NCBI GenBank assembly: GCA_910577815.1
Contig: CAJTNO010000001.1
Span: forward strand, 62,001 to 126,000
Reading direction: 5' to 3'
DNA length: 64,000 bases
DNA from: an uncultured Christensenella sp.
GTDB taxonomy: Bacteria > Bacillota > Clostridia > Christensenellales > CAG-917
This document shows, piece by piece, positions 35,277 through 45,037 of the stretch; the stretch's first letter is position 1; the number at the start of each line of letters is the position of its first letter. A program made the translations under genes and the position numbers. A model generated the notes under the pieces. The model was given only the letters and a program-made list of their open reading frames with translations, searched no databases and was not told where the DNA came from.

Positions 35277-38200
35277 ATGAAAAAACTTGTAACCGCGCTT
35301 ATAATCATACTCCCCCTCGTCCTGCTTGTAGCGTTATTTGCGGTAACGGGCATAGCACGCATATCCGCGGACATTCCGGCCAACGGACTTGTGATAAACA
35401 ACAAGGGCAAGGACGGCGTAATGTTTTTCGACATAGCCGACTACAGGCACCCCCTGTACGAAAGCGACCTCGGGATAGAAGTACTCCCGAGAGTTGCGCG
35501 CAACAAGGGCTACGACCTTAAAATCACCGACATCGCAGGCAGACCAACCGACATAGTGACGCGCGAGAAAGACGGCTCGTTTGCGTTTCACGGCACGGGG
35601 CTCACAAAGCTGACCTACACCAGCAGAGACGGTGGCTACAGCGACAGCATACTGTTCAACGTCAGCGCGTCCGCGCCGATAGCGTTTGTGCCGAGACTTA
35701 CCGACCTTAAGGGCAACGAATACGCGTTTGAGGAAGGCACGGACACCGATTACAAAATAACCATAAACAGCGGCAAGTACGCGATGAGCGCAATATATTC
35801 GCCCTCCTCCGTTATTTACACCTGTGCGGAATACAAAAGCTCAAACGACAAAATCCTGCACTTTACCGATAAAAACGGACGCTTTAACGCGACGTTCTGC
35901 GGAGAAACTGTGATAACCGTAGCGGCGGACGGCGCAAACGGACGGCTTATAAAAACCGTGGCGGTATCTGTTAAAGCCTCTGCGGACACCACTCTCAACG
36001 GAATGGATATTTCCGATAACGCAAGGGTGAATACACCCATCGGCGCAAAAACCATAACGCTCGGCGTACAAAGCACTCTTAACGTCACCGCCGATGACAT
36101 TTCTGTACAGGGCGAAAATATCGGCGAATACACCGCCGCCGCGGTTGACGGTGTGGACGGCGCGTTTCAGGTAAACGTAAAGCTCAACTCTCAGGTAAAC
36201 GACGTCAAGTCCGAGCTTTGCAGACTGTCCATAGGAGAAACGGGCTACGACTTTTATATAGACTATGCCAACCGCGACTTCAGCGTATATGCGCCCGCAA
36301 ACGCGGGAGGAAGCGGCGATATAACTATGCTTGTAGGCGTAGATACCAAGCTAATAATATCGAGTAATCCGCACTCGCAGAACATAAGCTACGAGTGGTT
36401 CATCGGCGAGCAGGAGGCAATAAGCATAGTATCCTCAAGCGGAAACGAATGCGTATTATCGGCAAACGCCGCCTTCGGCGCGACGCTTACGGTAAAATGG
36501 ACGGAGTACGGCGACGACGGCGAAATAATCGCAAGCGGCGTAACGGAGCGCGCCGTCAACGCGATACACGGCTATTCCGCCATAATATTTGCGGAAAACG
36601 CCATAACCTACGGACTTGGAGAGCTTGCAATCGCAACGGACAAATACGGCAAGGACGGCGAACTAATCCCCTACACTCACGAAAGCCGCTTCCGCGCCTT
36701 TGACAAAAACGCAAATCCCGCGGACATATTCGATATGGAGTTTACCGTATCCGACCCGTCGCTTGCAAGCGTGAGATACGACGGAGCAAATCTATTTATC
36801 AACGCCCTCGGCGACGGAGAAGTGACGATAACCGCAAAGTGGAAATACGGCGCGCTGTTCGGCATAGAGCCTGCAACGCTCACCGTCAAAACCGTAAAGG
36901 GCGTGGCGGCTGACAGCGACGAGAGCCTGAGGCGCGCGTTTTCGCAGTCGCTTGCCGTAGTGCTGACCGACGATATATATCTTGGCGAAAATCTGTTTGA
37001 AACGACCTCATCTGGCGGACGCAAGCCAAAATATGCGCCCGAGGTTATGCGTGAGAAGCTGCTTTCATACACCTCGGAAATGCCCACAACGGGAGATTGG
37101 AAGTATTACGAAAATATGGGCTTGCCGCACCCGAGCATACGCTATTGCTTGGATATCACATCCGACCTGCACGGCAACGGACGGTTTATAAGCGCGCAGT
37201 ATATAACGGATATGCTTGACGGCACTGACACGCTTTACGACTTTGCGGTATTTAAGGGACCTCTCGATTTTGTAGCAACAAACGTAACGGGCTTAAAGCT
37301 TGCGTCGGTAAAGGGACAGGACAACTTAGTATTTTTAGTGCGCAAGGACGGAGTGTGCATAGACAACGCAGTGCTTAAGGGCTGCGACGACCAAACGCTG
37401 TACGACAACGGAGCAATAAATCTATCGCTGCTCAACAACGTAGGCACTACGCTCGAGATAATGTGCGACGCAACCATCACGCGCTCGCGCATAATGAACG
37501 GGCGCACGGTTGCGCGCGTATTCGGAAGGGACGGCATAGACGACGCGACGTCCGTAAACGCCGCCGCGGAAAAAATAAACGCAGTATTCGACGGCTGCGT
37601 ATTGCAGAACGCGCGCGAGTTCATCTTGAAGATAGGCACCAATCGCGTAGTCCGCGGAACTATACAAGAGCCCTCCCCCTTCCTGTACGGCGCGGACGGC
37701 GAGGAATACGGCTATTTCAACTCGCCCGACTGCGACGGCTATATCGGCGACGACTATTTTACGTCGAACTACGTGCTTACCGATGTAACCCTGAAGGATA
37801 CCACTCTGCGCACAAGCGGACTACTTTCGATAGGAATGGAAAGTCATTTTTCGGGACCGATGCTCGCAGGCGACCCCAAGGTGATTTTTGTAATAGAAGG
37901 CTGGCGCGACATCGCAGGCACAAGCTATCCCGCAATGCTGCACTTAGTCGGCAACGTGGAAATTGCGGACTGGAAGGACGTACAGTCGGTAGACAGCTCG
38001 TCGCTTGTAGAGGCGGACACAACGCAGGACGCGCTTGCATTCCTCGCGCTCAACATAGGCGAAATGCTAAAGACGGTACAGCAGTACGGCGGCGACAGGT
38101 ATTCGGATATAATAACGGATAGAAAGGGTAAGAAATTAGTACACGGCGGAATAGCGTTTTACGGAGGCGGCAAAAACTATTCCATACTGGATATGTCGCA

Positions 38201-38354
38201 GTATACGGGCAAGGCTATGAAAAATTACAATGTAAATCTTAAGATATTACAAAATTCAAAGGATAAGATTATAGCCAATCAAGGATATTTCCTGCCGCTT
38301 GCCGCAGGCTATAATGATTTCAGATTTATATTGCAAACGGAGTACTACGGCTGA
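35277..38354 (+). CDS. Very large extracellular, membrane-anchored protein of the ABC operon
   Basis: A 1,025-residue protein with one N-terminal membrane segment (VTALIIILPLVLLVALFAVTGIA) and no cysteine lipobox, so it is a signal-anchored surface protein. The body looks beta-rich: Ig-like or Big-type repeats in the first half (for example TIEC-free strands such as SDSILFNVSASAPIAFV and KTVAVSVKASADTTL) and a possible parallel beta-helix around residues 700-860 (DNGAINLSLLNNVGTTLEI, then TITRSRIMNGRTVARVF). No catalytic motif is recognisable. The start at 35277 follows GAGAGG. Translation is coupled to the permease. It may be a transporter accessory or a surface layer component. Confidence 0.75.
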   Translation: MKKLVTALIIILPLVLLVALFAVTGIARISADIPANGLVINNKGKDGVMFFDIADYRHPLYESDLGIEVLPRVARNKGYDLKITDIAGRPTDIVTREKDGSFAFHGTGLTKLTYTSRDGGYSDSILFNVSASAPIAFVPRLTDLKGNEYAFEEGTDTDYKITINSGKYAMSAIYSPSSVIYTCAEYKSSNDKILHFTDKNGRFNATFCGETVITVAADGANGRLIKTVAVSVKASADTTLNGMDISDNARVNTPIGAKTITLGVQSTLNVTADDISVQGENIGEYTAAAVDGVDGAFQVNVKLNSQVNDVKSELCRLSIGETGYDFYIDYANRDFSVYAPANAGGSGDITMLVGVDTKLIISSNPHSQNISYEWFIGEQEAISIVSSSGNECVLSANAAFGATLTVKWTEYGDDGEIIASGVTERAVNAIHGYSAIIFAENAITYGLGELAIATDKYGKDGELIPYTHESRFRAFDKNANPADIFDMEFTVSDPSLASVRYDGANLFINALGDGEVTITAKWKYGALFGIEPATLTVKTVKGVAADSDESLRRAFSQSLAVVLTDDIYLGENLFETTSSGGRKPKYAPEVMREKLLSYTSEMPTTGDWKYYENMGLPHPSIRYCLDITSDLHGNGRFISAQYITDMLDGTDTLYDFAVFKGPLDFVATNVTGLKLASVKGQDNLVFLVRKDGVCIDNAVLKGCDDQTLYDNGAINLSLLNNVGTTLEIMCDATITRSRIMNGRTVARVFGRDGIDDATSVNAAAEKINAVFDGCVLQNAREFILKIGTNRVVRGTIQEPSPFLYGADGEEYGYFNSPDCDGYIGDDYFTSNYVLTDVTLKDTTLRTSGLLSIGMESHFSGPMLAGDPKVIFVIEGWRDIAGTSYPAMLHLVGNVEIADWKDVQSVDSSSLVEADTTQDALAFLALNIGEMLKTVQQYGGDRYSDIITDRKGKKLVHGGIAFYGGGKNYSILDMSQYTGKAMKNYNVNLKILQNSKDKIIANQGYFLPLAAGYNDFRFILQTEYYG

Positions 38355-38392
38355 CGTGCTTAACTTTCAATAGTTTCAAACACACGAAGTGT

Positions 38393-38450
38393 GAAAAAAT
38401 TTGCACTAAAAGAAACACACTTTCATTTTTGAAAGTGTGTTCTAAATTGT
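38393..38450 (+). repeat. 58-bp direct repeat with hairpin, copy 1
   Basis: Identical over 58 bases to 38550-38607. It holds AACACACTTTC and GAAAGTGTGTT, a perfect 11-bp stem with an ATTTTT loop, and lies 39 bases after the stop of the ABC-operon surface protein, where it may also act as a terminator. Confidence 0.85.
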
Positions 38451-38462
38451 CCACCTAAATCC

Positions 38463-38546
38463 ACCAAATAAAAGATTGGGCGGAATGCACTTTTTTGTTT
38501 ACAACGTCGGTCAAAGTGTCTAGCCATACAATCTTTTATGCGGTAG
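38463..38546 (-). repeat. Single diverged copy of the structured repeat found at 24404-24733
   Basis: On the minus strand it reads CTACCGCATAAAAGATTG, then CCGACGTTGTAAAC, then CATTCCGCCCAATC and TTTTATTTGGT. The order and spacing match the 24.4-kb repeat. The stem arms are ATAAAAGATTG and CAATCTTTTAT, perfectly paired over 11 bp although three pairs differ from the 24.4-kb copies. Confidence 0.8.
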
Positions 38547-38547
38547 T

Positions 38548-38621
38548 AAGAAAAAATTTGCACTAAAAGAAACACACTTTCATTTTTGAAAGTGTGTTCT
38601 AAATTGTGCAAATTTTTTCTT
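38548..38621. repeat. 58-bp direct repeat copy 2 inside a larger inverted repeat
   Basis: The 58-bp repeat (38550-38607) is here framed by AAGAAAAAATTTGCAC (38548-38563) and GTGCAAATTTTTTCTT (38606-38621), a perfect 16-bp inverted repeat. The result is a long double hairpin that ends two bases from the stop codon of the convergent small membrane protein and may terminate it. Confidence 0.8.
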
Positions 38622-38623
38622 TG

Positions 38624-38860
38624 TTATTGCTGAGCCTGAATACGTTTCATCTTAGTAAAATAATTAACTTCGCCTAAGACAAAAAGTATAGCCGCTACGA
38701 CAAACATCGTTATGCCTACGCCGTAACCGACTCCGCCGGGCACAAGGAAAAAGAATGCCAGACCTACAGACAGCGCAAGGAAAGATATCAGAACAAAAAG
38801 TATCATCACGTTCATATTACTAAGTTCAGCTACTTTTCTTACAATATTCTTCTCGTCCAT
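38624..38860 (-). CDS. 78-residue membrane protein
   Basis: A small protein with a charged N-terminus (MDEKNIVRKVAELSN) and two strongly hydrophobic helices (VMILFVLISFLALSVGLAFFFL and GVGITMFVVAAILFVLGEV) followed by a basic tail. The order suggests a helical hairpin with both ends in the cytoplasm. The start at 38860 has AAAGGAGG five bases upstream; a GTG at 38866 overlaps the site and is less likely. I do not recognise a family or function. It stands alone between the repeat cluster and the esterase gene. Confidence 0.7.
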   Translation of the reverse strand: MDEKNIVRKVAELSNMNVMILFVLISFLALSVGLAFFFLVPGGVGYGVGITMFVVAAILFVLGEVNYFTKMKRIQAQQ

Positions 38861-38955
38861 ACGCACCTCCTTTTAGTAGTATGGTTAGTATGCGACGAAT
38901 TTTATAAATTATACAAATGCGCTTATTTTAGCAATCTAATGGGATAAAACAAATT

Positions 38956-40107
38956 TCAAGCCTTTAAATCCTCGTGCCAAAGCTTGCTCATAAAGCTTAA
39001 CGCGCCGCTCATAGCTTCCTTGGATATTTTAAAGCCCTGCGAAACGGCAAACGCGTGAACCGCCCATCTGCCCTCTCCGTGATACTGCTCGACGTAAACG
39101 CCCAAATCATACAGCTTTTTCACGAGGTCGAAGGTGAGTACGGCAACCTTATCGTTCTCGGCGGATATAGCAAACGTAGGCGGAAAATTCTCGGTTACGA
39201 AATATATCGGCGAAATTTCCTTTTTCATATCCTCGTCGAGGTCGCAGACCGCCGTTCCGCCGCAATAGGACTGCGTATAGACGTCCACGTTCCTGAATCC
39301 CGAGGCGACTGTCTTTTCGATATCGTACACGCCGCAATTAAGCACAAGCCCCTTTATCTTCTGATTGCAGGCGCGCTCGTCCAGCTTAAACCGCTTTGCA
39401 TATTCGGGATTTGTAAGGATTGCCGCCGTCATAGCGCTGAGGTGCGCGCCTGCGGATTCTCCGCCTACGACTATCTCATCCATATCTATATTATACTCCT
39501 CGGCGTGGTCCTTAAGCCAGCCGATAGCCTTAAAGATATTCTGCGTAATTACGGGATGCGCATACTTAGGCGCGTCGCCGTAGCTGATGCTTGCCACAAA
39601 ATAACCCGCCTCCGCAATCTTGGTGGTAAACGCCTCGCGCGTAGCGGGAATGCCCCCTATCCAGCCTCCGCCGTGAATATAAACAAAAACCTTGGCTTTT
39701 TTGCTCATATCCCTGTCCTTGCGCTGATATATATTGAGATACAGCTCGCGCGCCTTGTCGTAATGCAAGCCTCTTATGGTTCGCACCTTAAAGGAACGCC
39801 CTAAATTAAACACGGTCACAAAGCCGAGCGCCTCGTTTTTCTTGTGTCCGCTGTACACGTAAATATATTTGGTATAATAGACGAGCTTTTTTGCAATCTG
39901 CTTAGCTTCCTTTTTCAGCTTGGCGGTCATCTCGCCGCGTTTGGCTTTCGCCTCTATCTCCGCCTGCCTCGCCTCGTACTTTTTAATCGTCTTTAAAAGC
40001 GCCTGCCTTCTCATCTCAAGCTGCAAATGCTTTACGTCAAACAGCCGCTTTCTCTCCTCAAGCGGAATCGGCTTCAGTATATTATATTTGGGCTCGGACT
40101 TCTTCAT
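38956..40107 (-). CDS. Alpha/beta-hydrolase (esterase/lipase, HGGGW type)
   Basis: A 383-residue carboxylester hydrolase of the hormone-sensitive-lipase/kynurenine-formamidase-like group. The oxyanion motif VYIHGGGWIGG lies near residue 145 and the nucleophile elbow VGGESAGAHL near residue 216. Likely acid and histidine residues are in AISAENDKVAV near 313 and WAVHAF near 350. About 120 basic, lysine-rich residues precede the hydrolase core (KKYEARQAEIEAKAKRGEM), which is unusual and suggests a helical extension. There is no signal peptide. The natural substrate is unknown. Confidence 0.88.
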   Translation of the reverse strand: MKKSEPKYNILKPIPLEERKRLFDVKHLQLEMRRQALLKTIKKYEARQAEIEAKAKRGEMTAKLKKEAKQIAKKLVYYTKYIYVYSGHKKNEALGFVTVFNLGRSFKVRTIRGLHYDKARELYLNIYQRKDRDMSKKAKVFVYIHGGGWIGGIPATREAFTTKIAEAGYFVASISYGDAPKYAHPVITQNIFKAIGWLKDHAEEYNIDMDEIVVGGESAGAHLSAMTAAILTNPEYAKRFKLDERACNQKIKGLVLNCGVYDIEKTVASGFRNVDVYTQSYCGGTAVCDLDEDMKKEISPIYFVTENFPPTFAISAENDKVAVLTFDLVKKLYDLGVYVEQYHGEGRWAVHAFAVSQGFKISKEAMSGALSFMSKLWHEDLKA

Positions 40108-40146
40108 AGGTATTCAATCCTGTTTATTGAGCTGTCATATTTGCGT

Positions 40147-40172
40147 GAAAAACACCTTTATCGGTGTTTTTC
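40147..40172. terminator. Hairpin terminator after cysS
   Basis: GAAAAACACC and GGTGTTTTTC form a perfect 10-bp stem with a TTTATC loop. It lies 24 bases beyond the cysS stop and before the esterase gene on the same strand. Confidence 0.8.
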
Positions 40173-40195
40173 ATATAGTTTAAATATCCGTTATG

Positions 40196-41590
40196 TCAAA
40201 GCTTTTCTACTACGGCGCCGTCCTTGGTGTCCTTAACGGCATAACCAAGCTTAGCGATTTCGTCCCTTATTGCGTCGGCTCTGCCCCAGTCCCTGTTCTG
40301 CTTAGCGGCGGCGCGCTCCGCAACAAGCTCAAGCACTTTATCGGGAACGTTCTGTTTATTCTTAGCCTCGTACTCTGAGATAAACTCCTTTGGATTGCTC
40401 TTAAACAAGCCCAGAAGTCCATACGTTTTAACCACCTGCTCCGCGTCGCCCACGGCTGTGCCGTCCCCCGCTTTAAGCTTCGCCTTTATGCTCTTAAATA
40501 TTCCAAACAAGTCGGCAAGCGCCTTAGCGGTATTAAAATCGTCGTCCATAGCGCGGTTAAACTCCTCGTCTATAGTCCCGCTTCCGCTATAATCGGCTGT
40601 AAGTCCGCTGTCGCCGACCTCGGCAAGCGTCTTATAAAAGCCGTACATATGCTTCTCCGCGTCCTTAAACAGGTTGTCCGTAACGTTGATGTCGCCGCGG
40701 TAATTGGTTTGAAGCAGCGCGTATTTTACCGCCTCGGGAGAAAATGCGTCAAGCAAATCCGCAAGCAGCAGACTGTTCCCCAAGGATTTGCTCATCTTCT
40801 GTCCGTTTACCTTAATCAGTCCGTTATGTATCCAATACTTTGCAAACTGCTTGCCCGTAAGCGCTTCGCTCTGCGCAATCTCGTTTTCGTGGTGCGGAAA
40901 TATCAAATCCCTTCCGCCGCCGTGAATATCAATCTGGTCGCCGAACGCCTGTCTGTTCATAGCCGAACACTCTATATGCCATCCGGGACGTCCCTTTCCC
41001 CAAGGCGAAGCCCAAAAGATTTCGCCTTCCTTTGCGGATTTCCACAGCGCAAAGTCCAACGGATTACGCTTATTCTCCTCGTTTTCGATACGCACGCTCT
41101 CGTACGCGTCCTCAAGCTTGCGTCCGCTCAGCTTTCCGTAGTCCTTAAAGCTCTCCACTGCAAAATAAACGTCGCCGCGCTCGGTGGGATAAGCGTGTCC
41201 GCCCTCTATCAGCTTGCTTACAAAGTCTATGATATTTCCTATATTCTCGGACGCCTTGAGCCAGATATCGGGGTCGTCCACCTGAAACCTGCGCATAAGC
41301 TCGTCTATTTTTTCAATCATCATTTCGGAGTATTCCAGCGCGGGAATGCCCGTTTCGTGCGAACGCGCGATAATCTTATCGTCAACGTCGGTGTAATTGC
41401 GCGCGTAGGTAACCTTATAACCGCGCTTCTCGAGGTACTTGCGGATTATATCGTAAATCAACGCCTGATACGCGTGACCTATGTGCGCGTCGCCCGATAC
41501 CGTAATACCGCACGCATACATATTCACCTTTCCGTCGCTCAGCGGAATAAACTCCTCTTTTTTGCCTGTCAATGTATTGTAAATCTTCAT
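40196..41590 (-). CDS. cysS: Cysteinyl-tRNA synthetase
   Basis: A 464-residue class I synthetase that attaches cysteine to tRNA-Cys. The HIGH-type motif is in SGDAHIGHAYQA near the N-terminus. The zinc-site residues are visible as MYACGITV, WHIECSAM and FPHHENE, and the KMSKS motif is intact as QKMSKSLGNS. The C-terminal helical domain has the normal length. It follows cysE by four bases on the same strand; the cysE-cysS pairing is common in Firmicutes and links cysteine synthesis with its use. Confidence 0.97.
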   Translation of the reverse strand: MKIYNTLTGKKEEFIPLSDGKVNMYACGITVSGDAHIGHAYQALIYDIIRKYLEKRGYKVTYARNYTDVDDKIIARSHETGIPALEYSEMMIEKIDELMRRFQVDDPDIWLKASENIGNIIDFVSKLIEGGHAYPTERGDVYFAVESFKDYGKLSGRKLEDAYESVRIENEENKRNPLDFALWKSAKEGEIFWASPWGKGRPGWHIECSAMNRQAFGDQIDIHGGGRDLIFPHHENEIAQSEALTGKQFAKYWIHNGLIKVNGQKMSKSLGNSLLLADLLDAFSPEAVKYALLQTNYRGDINVTDNLFKDAEKHMYGFYKTLAEVGDSGLTADYSGSGTIDEEFNRAMDDDFNTAKALADLFGIFKSIKAKLKAGDGTAVGDAEQVVKTYGLLGLFKSNPKEFISEYEAKNKQNVPDKVLELVAERAAAKQNRDWGRADAIRDEIAKLGYAVKDTKDGAVVEKL

Positions 41591-41594
41591 AATC

Positions 41595-42305
41595 TCAGCT
41601 ATGTATATAATCGTTTTCGTCGCCCGACGGCGCGCAATTATCGCCGTCGGTGGTTATGGAGTATCTGCAACAGTGTATACCCGCCTGCTTTTCAAGCTCG
41701 TAAACCCTCTTATTGAGTCTTTTGAACTCCTCCATAATCGGGTCGGGCAGCTTCTGGTCCATATCGCCGTCGTTCACGCGCACTCCCGCCTGCTTTACGA
41801 TTCTGCCGGGAACGCCCACCACAGTACAGCAGGGCGGAACGTCCTTAAGCACCACGCTTCCCGCTCCTATTTTGCTGTGCGCGCCAATGCGCACGGGACC
41901 GAGCACCTTTGCGCCCGCGGACACCATAACTCCGTCCTCCAGGGTGGGATGTCTTTTACCCGTGTCCTTGCCCGTACCTCCGAGAGTAACGCCCTGATAC
42001 AGAACGACGTCGTTGCCTATCTCCGCCGTTTCGCCTATGACGAGCCCCACTCCGTGGTCGATAAACACGCGCGTTCCAATCCTCGCGCCGGGATGAATGT
42101 CCACGCCCGTTTTAACCTTGGCACGGTAGGATATATGCAAAGCAAGGCGTTTATACCCTCGCTCCCAGCACTTATGCGCGTATCTGTACGCGCATAAAGC
42201 CTTGTAGCCGGTATAAGTCCGCCTTACCGCCGCCCTTGCCTCTGCGGCAGGGTCGCTTTCCATAATTTTGTCAAGGTCAAGCCTTTTGTATTCTCTAACG
42301 GTCAT
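41595..42305 (-). CDS. cysE: Serine O-acetyltransferase
   Basis: A 236-residue hexapeptide-repeat enzyme that acetylates serine from acetyl-CoA, the first step of cysteine synthesis. The left-handed beta-helix is obvious: IHPGARIGTRVFIDHGVGLVIGETAEIGNDVVLYQGVTLGGTG in consecutive segments, and the catalytic region includes DIHPGA and DHGVG. The C-terminal tail of about 50 residues (MDQKLPDPIMEEFKRL onwards) is longer than usual and carries two adjacent cysteines. It lies four bases upstream of cysS and 32 bases after ftsH, so the three genes may be one transcript. Confidence 0.95.
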   Translation of the reverse strand: MTVREYKRLDLDKIMESDPAAEARAAVRRTYTGYKALCAYRYAHKCWERGYKRLALHISYRAKVKTGVDIHPGARIGTRVFIDHGVGLVIGETAEIGNDVVLYQGVTLGGTGKDTGKRHPTLEDGVMVSAGAKVLGPVRIGAHSKIGAGSVVLKDVPPCCTVVGVPGRIVKQAGVRVNDGDMDQKLPDPIMEEFKRLNKRVYELEKQAGIHCCRYSITTDGDNCAPSGDENDYIHS

Positions 42306-42337
42306 CTGCCACTCCCCACGGCATTATTTTACGCATA

Positions 42338-44422
42338 TTATTCGCCGTCGGTTACCTCCGGAGCATTGTTTTCGTTCGTTTCCTCGTTTATGTTATCGGA
42401 TTTATCCGTTTCCGCCGTTACAGCAGGCTTGACGTCCTCCTTTACAGCGGCTTTGGCTGTCGCCTTATCGACAGCCTTTTCGGCGGGCTTAATCGCCTCG
42501 CCCTCCGCGCGGTTTATCTTGGACGAAAACAAGCTTTCCTTATCCGAGCTATCCTCTCCGAACAGAGCGTCTATTTCGTCCTCATAGATGGTCTCCTTCT
42601 CATACAGAGCCTTTACCATCGCGTCCATAATAGCGCGGTTTTCCTTGAGTATGCTAAGCGCAACCCTGTACTGCTCGTCGAGAATACGTTTAACCTCCGC
42701 GTCAATCTTTGCGGCGACCTCGTCGCTGTAGTTAAGCTGAGTCTGATAATCTCTGCCGAGGAAGACCTCCTCGCTCGCGCCGAGATACATATTGCCCAGA
42801 GTATCGGACATACCCCACTCGGTGACCATCTTACGCGCAATCTTGCTTGCGCGCTGAATATCGTTTGAAGCGCCGGTAGAAATATCCTGAATGACAATTT
42901 CCTCGGCGGCGCGACCTGCGAGCATCATAGCGATGTTATCGAGCAGCTTGCCCTTAGTCATATGATTGTCGTCGTTTTCGGGAAGGGTTATCGTATAGCC
43001 CGCCGCCATACCGCGGGGGATAATACTCACCTCGTGCACGCTGTCGCAGTGCTTCATAAGCTTGGCGACGATAGCGTGACCGCTCTCGTGATAGGCGGTA
43101 ATGCGCTTATCGGTTTCGGTAACCAGACGGCTGCGCTTTGCGGGACCTGCCATAACCTTATTTATAGCCTCGCTGATATCCTTCATTTCGATGAGCTTGC
43201 GGTTTTCGCGAGCGGCGAGAATAGCGGATTCATTCAGTATATTTTCGATATCCGCGCCCGTAAAGCCGGCGGTGAGCCTTGCAAGGCTTTTGAAATTGAT
43301 TTCAGCGGACAGGGGTTTATTTCTCGAATGGACCTTAAATATCTCCTCTCTGCCCTTGACGTCGGGGACGTTTACGTAAATCTGTCTGTCAAATCTGCCC
43401 GGACGCATAAGCGCGGGGTCGAGAATATCCGCGCGGTTGGTAGCCGCCATAACAATAATGGAGCTGCTCGCCTCGAAGCCGTCCATCTGAACGAGGAGCT
43501 GATTGAGCGTCTGCTCTCTCTCGTCGTTTCCGCCGCCGAGACCTGCGCCCCTCTGTCTGCCCACCGCGTCTATTTCGTCGATAAAGATTATGCAGGGCAT
43601 ATTCTTCTTTGCCTGGTCGAACAGGTCACGGACGCGCGAAGCGCCCACGCCTACGAACATTTCGACGAAATCCGAGCCGCTTATCGAAAAGAACGGAACG
43701 TTCGCCTCGCCCGCAACCGCCTTTGCAAACAGAGTTTTACCCGTTCCGGGAGGTCCTACAAGCAGAACGCCGCGAGGAATACGCGCGCCGATGTCCGTGT
43801 ACTTCTTGGGATATTTGAGGAAATCCACAATCTCCTGAAGCTCCTGCTTCTCCTCCTCCGCGCCCGCAACGTCGTTAAAGCGGACTTTAATGTCGCGCAC
43901 CTGATTTGCGGTGGTTTTGCCGAAGTTCATAGCCTGGCTGTTTGCGCCCATTGATTTGCGCAGGATAATGATAAACACTATCGCAAGCACGGCGTAAAGC
44001 AGAATAGGCACGAGAATGCTGGACAGCACCGAGCCGCTGGACGGGTCGTTATAGGATACGGGAATGGTCTTGATATAGTCTGCTATATCCGCTCTGCCGT
44101 TATTCCTTGCGTACTCCGCCCACTCGTTAAGGATGTCGGGCAAGGTCGCGCGGTTAGGAATATTAGCAAAATAGGAATATCCGCGCACGCCCTTAAGTCT
44201 GATTTTAACGCTGTAAGCGCCGTCAACGTAAAGACCTGTAATTGTAACGTCGCTGCCGCCCGAGGTCTTGCCGTTAAACAGCCAGGACTCGAGGCTGTCT
44301 CCCGAACCCGAAAAATTTATTTCCTTCGGCGCAGTCAGCTCATAAACCAAAATAATTGCCGCGATAGCCAAGATGACTACGGCAAGAATTATAAAAAAAC
44401 GAGATTTGTTTGATGCTTTCAT
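42338..44422 (-). CDS. ftsH: ATP-dependent membrane zinc metalloprotease
   Basis: A 694-residue FtsH protein that degrades membrane and short-lived proteins. The N-terminus has two membrane helices (about residues 9-26 and 130-152) around an outside domain. The AAA module has Walker A GPPGTGKT, Walker [12 protein letters not shown] and the second region of homology [20 protein letters not shown]. The zinc protease motif is HESGH near residue 463. The final 70 residues are acidic and low-complexity (about [17 protein letters not shown]). The promoter upstream is a perfect consensus. Confidence 0.97.
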   Translation of the reverse strand: MKASNKSRFFIILAVVILAIAAIILVYELTAPKEINFSGSGDSLESWLFNGKTSGGSDVTITGLYVDGAYSVKIRLKGVRGYSYFANIPNRATLPDILNEWAEYARNNGRADIADYIKTIPVSYNDPSSGSVLSSILVPILLYAVLAIVFIIILRKSMGANSQAMNFGKTTANQVRDIKVRFNDVAGAEEEKQELQEIVDFLKYPKKYTDIGARIPRGVLLVGPPGTGKTLFAKAVAGEANVPFFSISGSDFVEMFVGVGASRVRDLFDQAKKNMPCIIFIDEIDAVGRQRGAGLGGGNDEREQTLNQLLVQMDGFEASSSIIVMAATNRADILDPALMRPGRFDRQIYVNVPDVKGREEIFKVHSRNKPLSAEINFKSLARLTAGFTGADIENILNESAILAARENRKLIEMKDISEAINKVMAGPAKRSRLVTETDKRITAYHESGHAIVAKLMKHCDSVHEVSIIPRGMAAGYTITLPENDDNHMTKGKLLDNIAMMLAGRAAEEIVIQDISTGASNDIQRASKIARKMVTEWGMSDTLGNMYLGASEEVFLGRDYQTQLNYSDEVAAKIDAEVKRILDEQYRVALSILKENRAIMDAMVKALYEKETIYEDEIDALFGEDSSDKESLFSSKINRAEGEAIKPAEKAVDKATAKAAVKEDVKPAVTAETDKSDNINEETNENNAPEVTDGE

Positions 44423-44497
44423 TTGTCCTCCTTGTGGATGCCTTGAAAGTATGAGGATAATTATAACTATATTATTATAACACTATACGTTCAGTAT

Positions 44498-44526
44498 ATT
44501 ATAGAAATCAAATACAAAATTGTCAA
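44498..44526 (-). promoter_or_regulatory. Consensus promoter of ftsH
   Basis: On the minus strand TTGACA (44521-44526) and TATAAT (44498-44503) match the sigma-A consensus at all twelve positions with a 17-base spacer, 76 bases upstream of the ftsH ATG. Confidence 0.85.
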
Positions 44527-44858
44527 TGCAACAAACTTATTTTGCAATATCTTGGCAAAAAACAATATTTTGTATCCTAAAAATTATCACAGAGTTTAAT
44601 TAAAAAAGTATTAAATGCAAGCGCACATACAGTCAAACGCGTATTATCCCCTCAAAGCGGAGATATTCAGTCAAGCAAACAAAAAGGCAAAAGCCTGTTT
44701 TGCGGCATCAATGCAGGCTAAATTTACAAAACACGCGCAATTTGGATGCAGAACGCGAAAGAGGCGTTTTCACATCTCCGCCCAACGCACAAGCCGTATG
44801 TGACGGAGCGGCAAGCTGCTTCTGCAAATATCAACGGTATTTTGTTATAAGCAATTTA
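44527..44858. other. Noncoding stretch with a possible degenerate structured element
   Basis: No convincing open reading frame. A hairpin CACAT-CTCCG with ATGTG-A-CGGAG lies at 44771-44808. GCGCAATTTG (about 44735) and CTGCAAATATCAAC (about 44822) resemble the ends of the element that follows, so this may be a decayed copy. Confidence 0.4.
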
Positions 44859-44985
44859 TAAAAACGCGCAATTTGCGTTCAGACAAGGAAAAGGTGCTTT
44901 TGTGAACAATCCAACGTACATTTACGTACGTGATTGCAAACAAAAGCGTCTTTGACGCAGTATCAACACAAATTGCGCGTTTTTA
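44859..44985. repeat. Structured intergenic element, copy 2
   Basis: Outer arms TAAAAACGCGCAATTTG (44859-44875) and CAAATTGCGCGTTTTTA (44969-44985) are a perfect 17-bp inverted repeat. Inside are GCTTTTGT with ACAAAAGC, then CAAT with ATTG, and a centre ACGTAC-ATTTAC-GTACGT. The blocks CAGACAAGGAA and TGACGCAGTATCAACACAAAT-like end (written in parts: TGACGCAG, TATC, AACACAAAT) match copy 1 at 26742-26842. It ends one base before the -35 box of the rpsF promoter. Confidence 0.8.
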
Positions 44986-44986
44986 C

Positions 44987-45015
44987 TTTACAAAGAAAAT
45001 TATATACGCTATTAT
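44987..45015 (+). promoter_or_regulatory. Promoter of the rpsF-ssb-rpsR operon
   Basis: TTTACA (44987-44992), a 17-base spacer and TATTAT (45010-45015), giving a leader of about 60 bases before rpsF. Confidence 0.65.
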
Positions 45016-45037
45016 ATTATGGCATTTAAATATGCTA

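Noticed and set aside
42962..43954. 330-residue open frame on the plus strand
   Set aside because: It is the antisense shadow of the ftsH AAA domain.
44615..44803. 62-residue open frame upstream of rpsF
   Set aside because: It has no ribosome-binding site, and its sequence lies across a hairpin region that resembles the noncoding element next to it.
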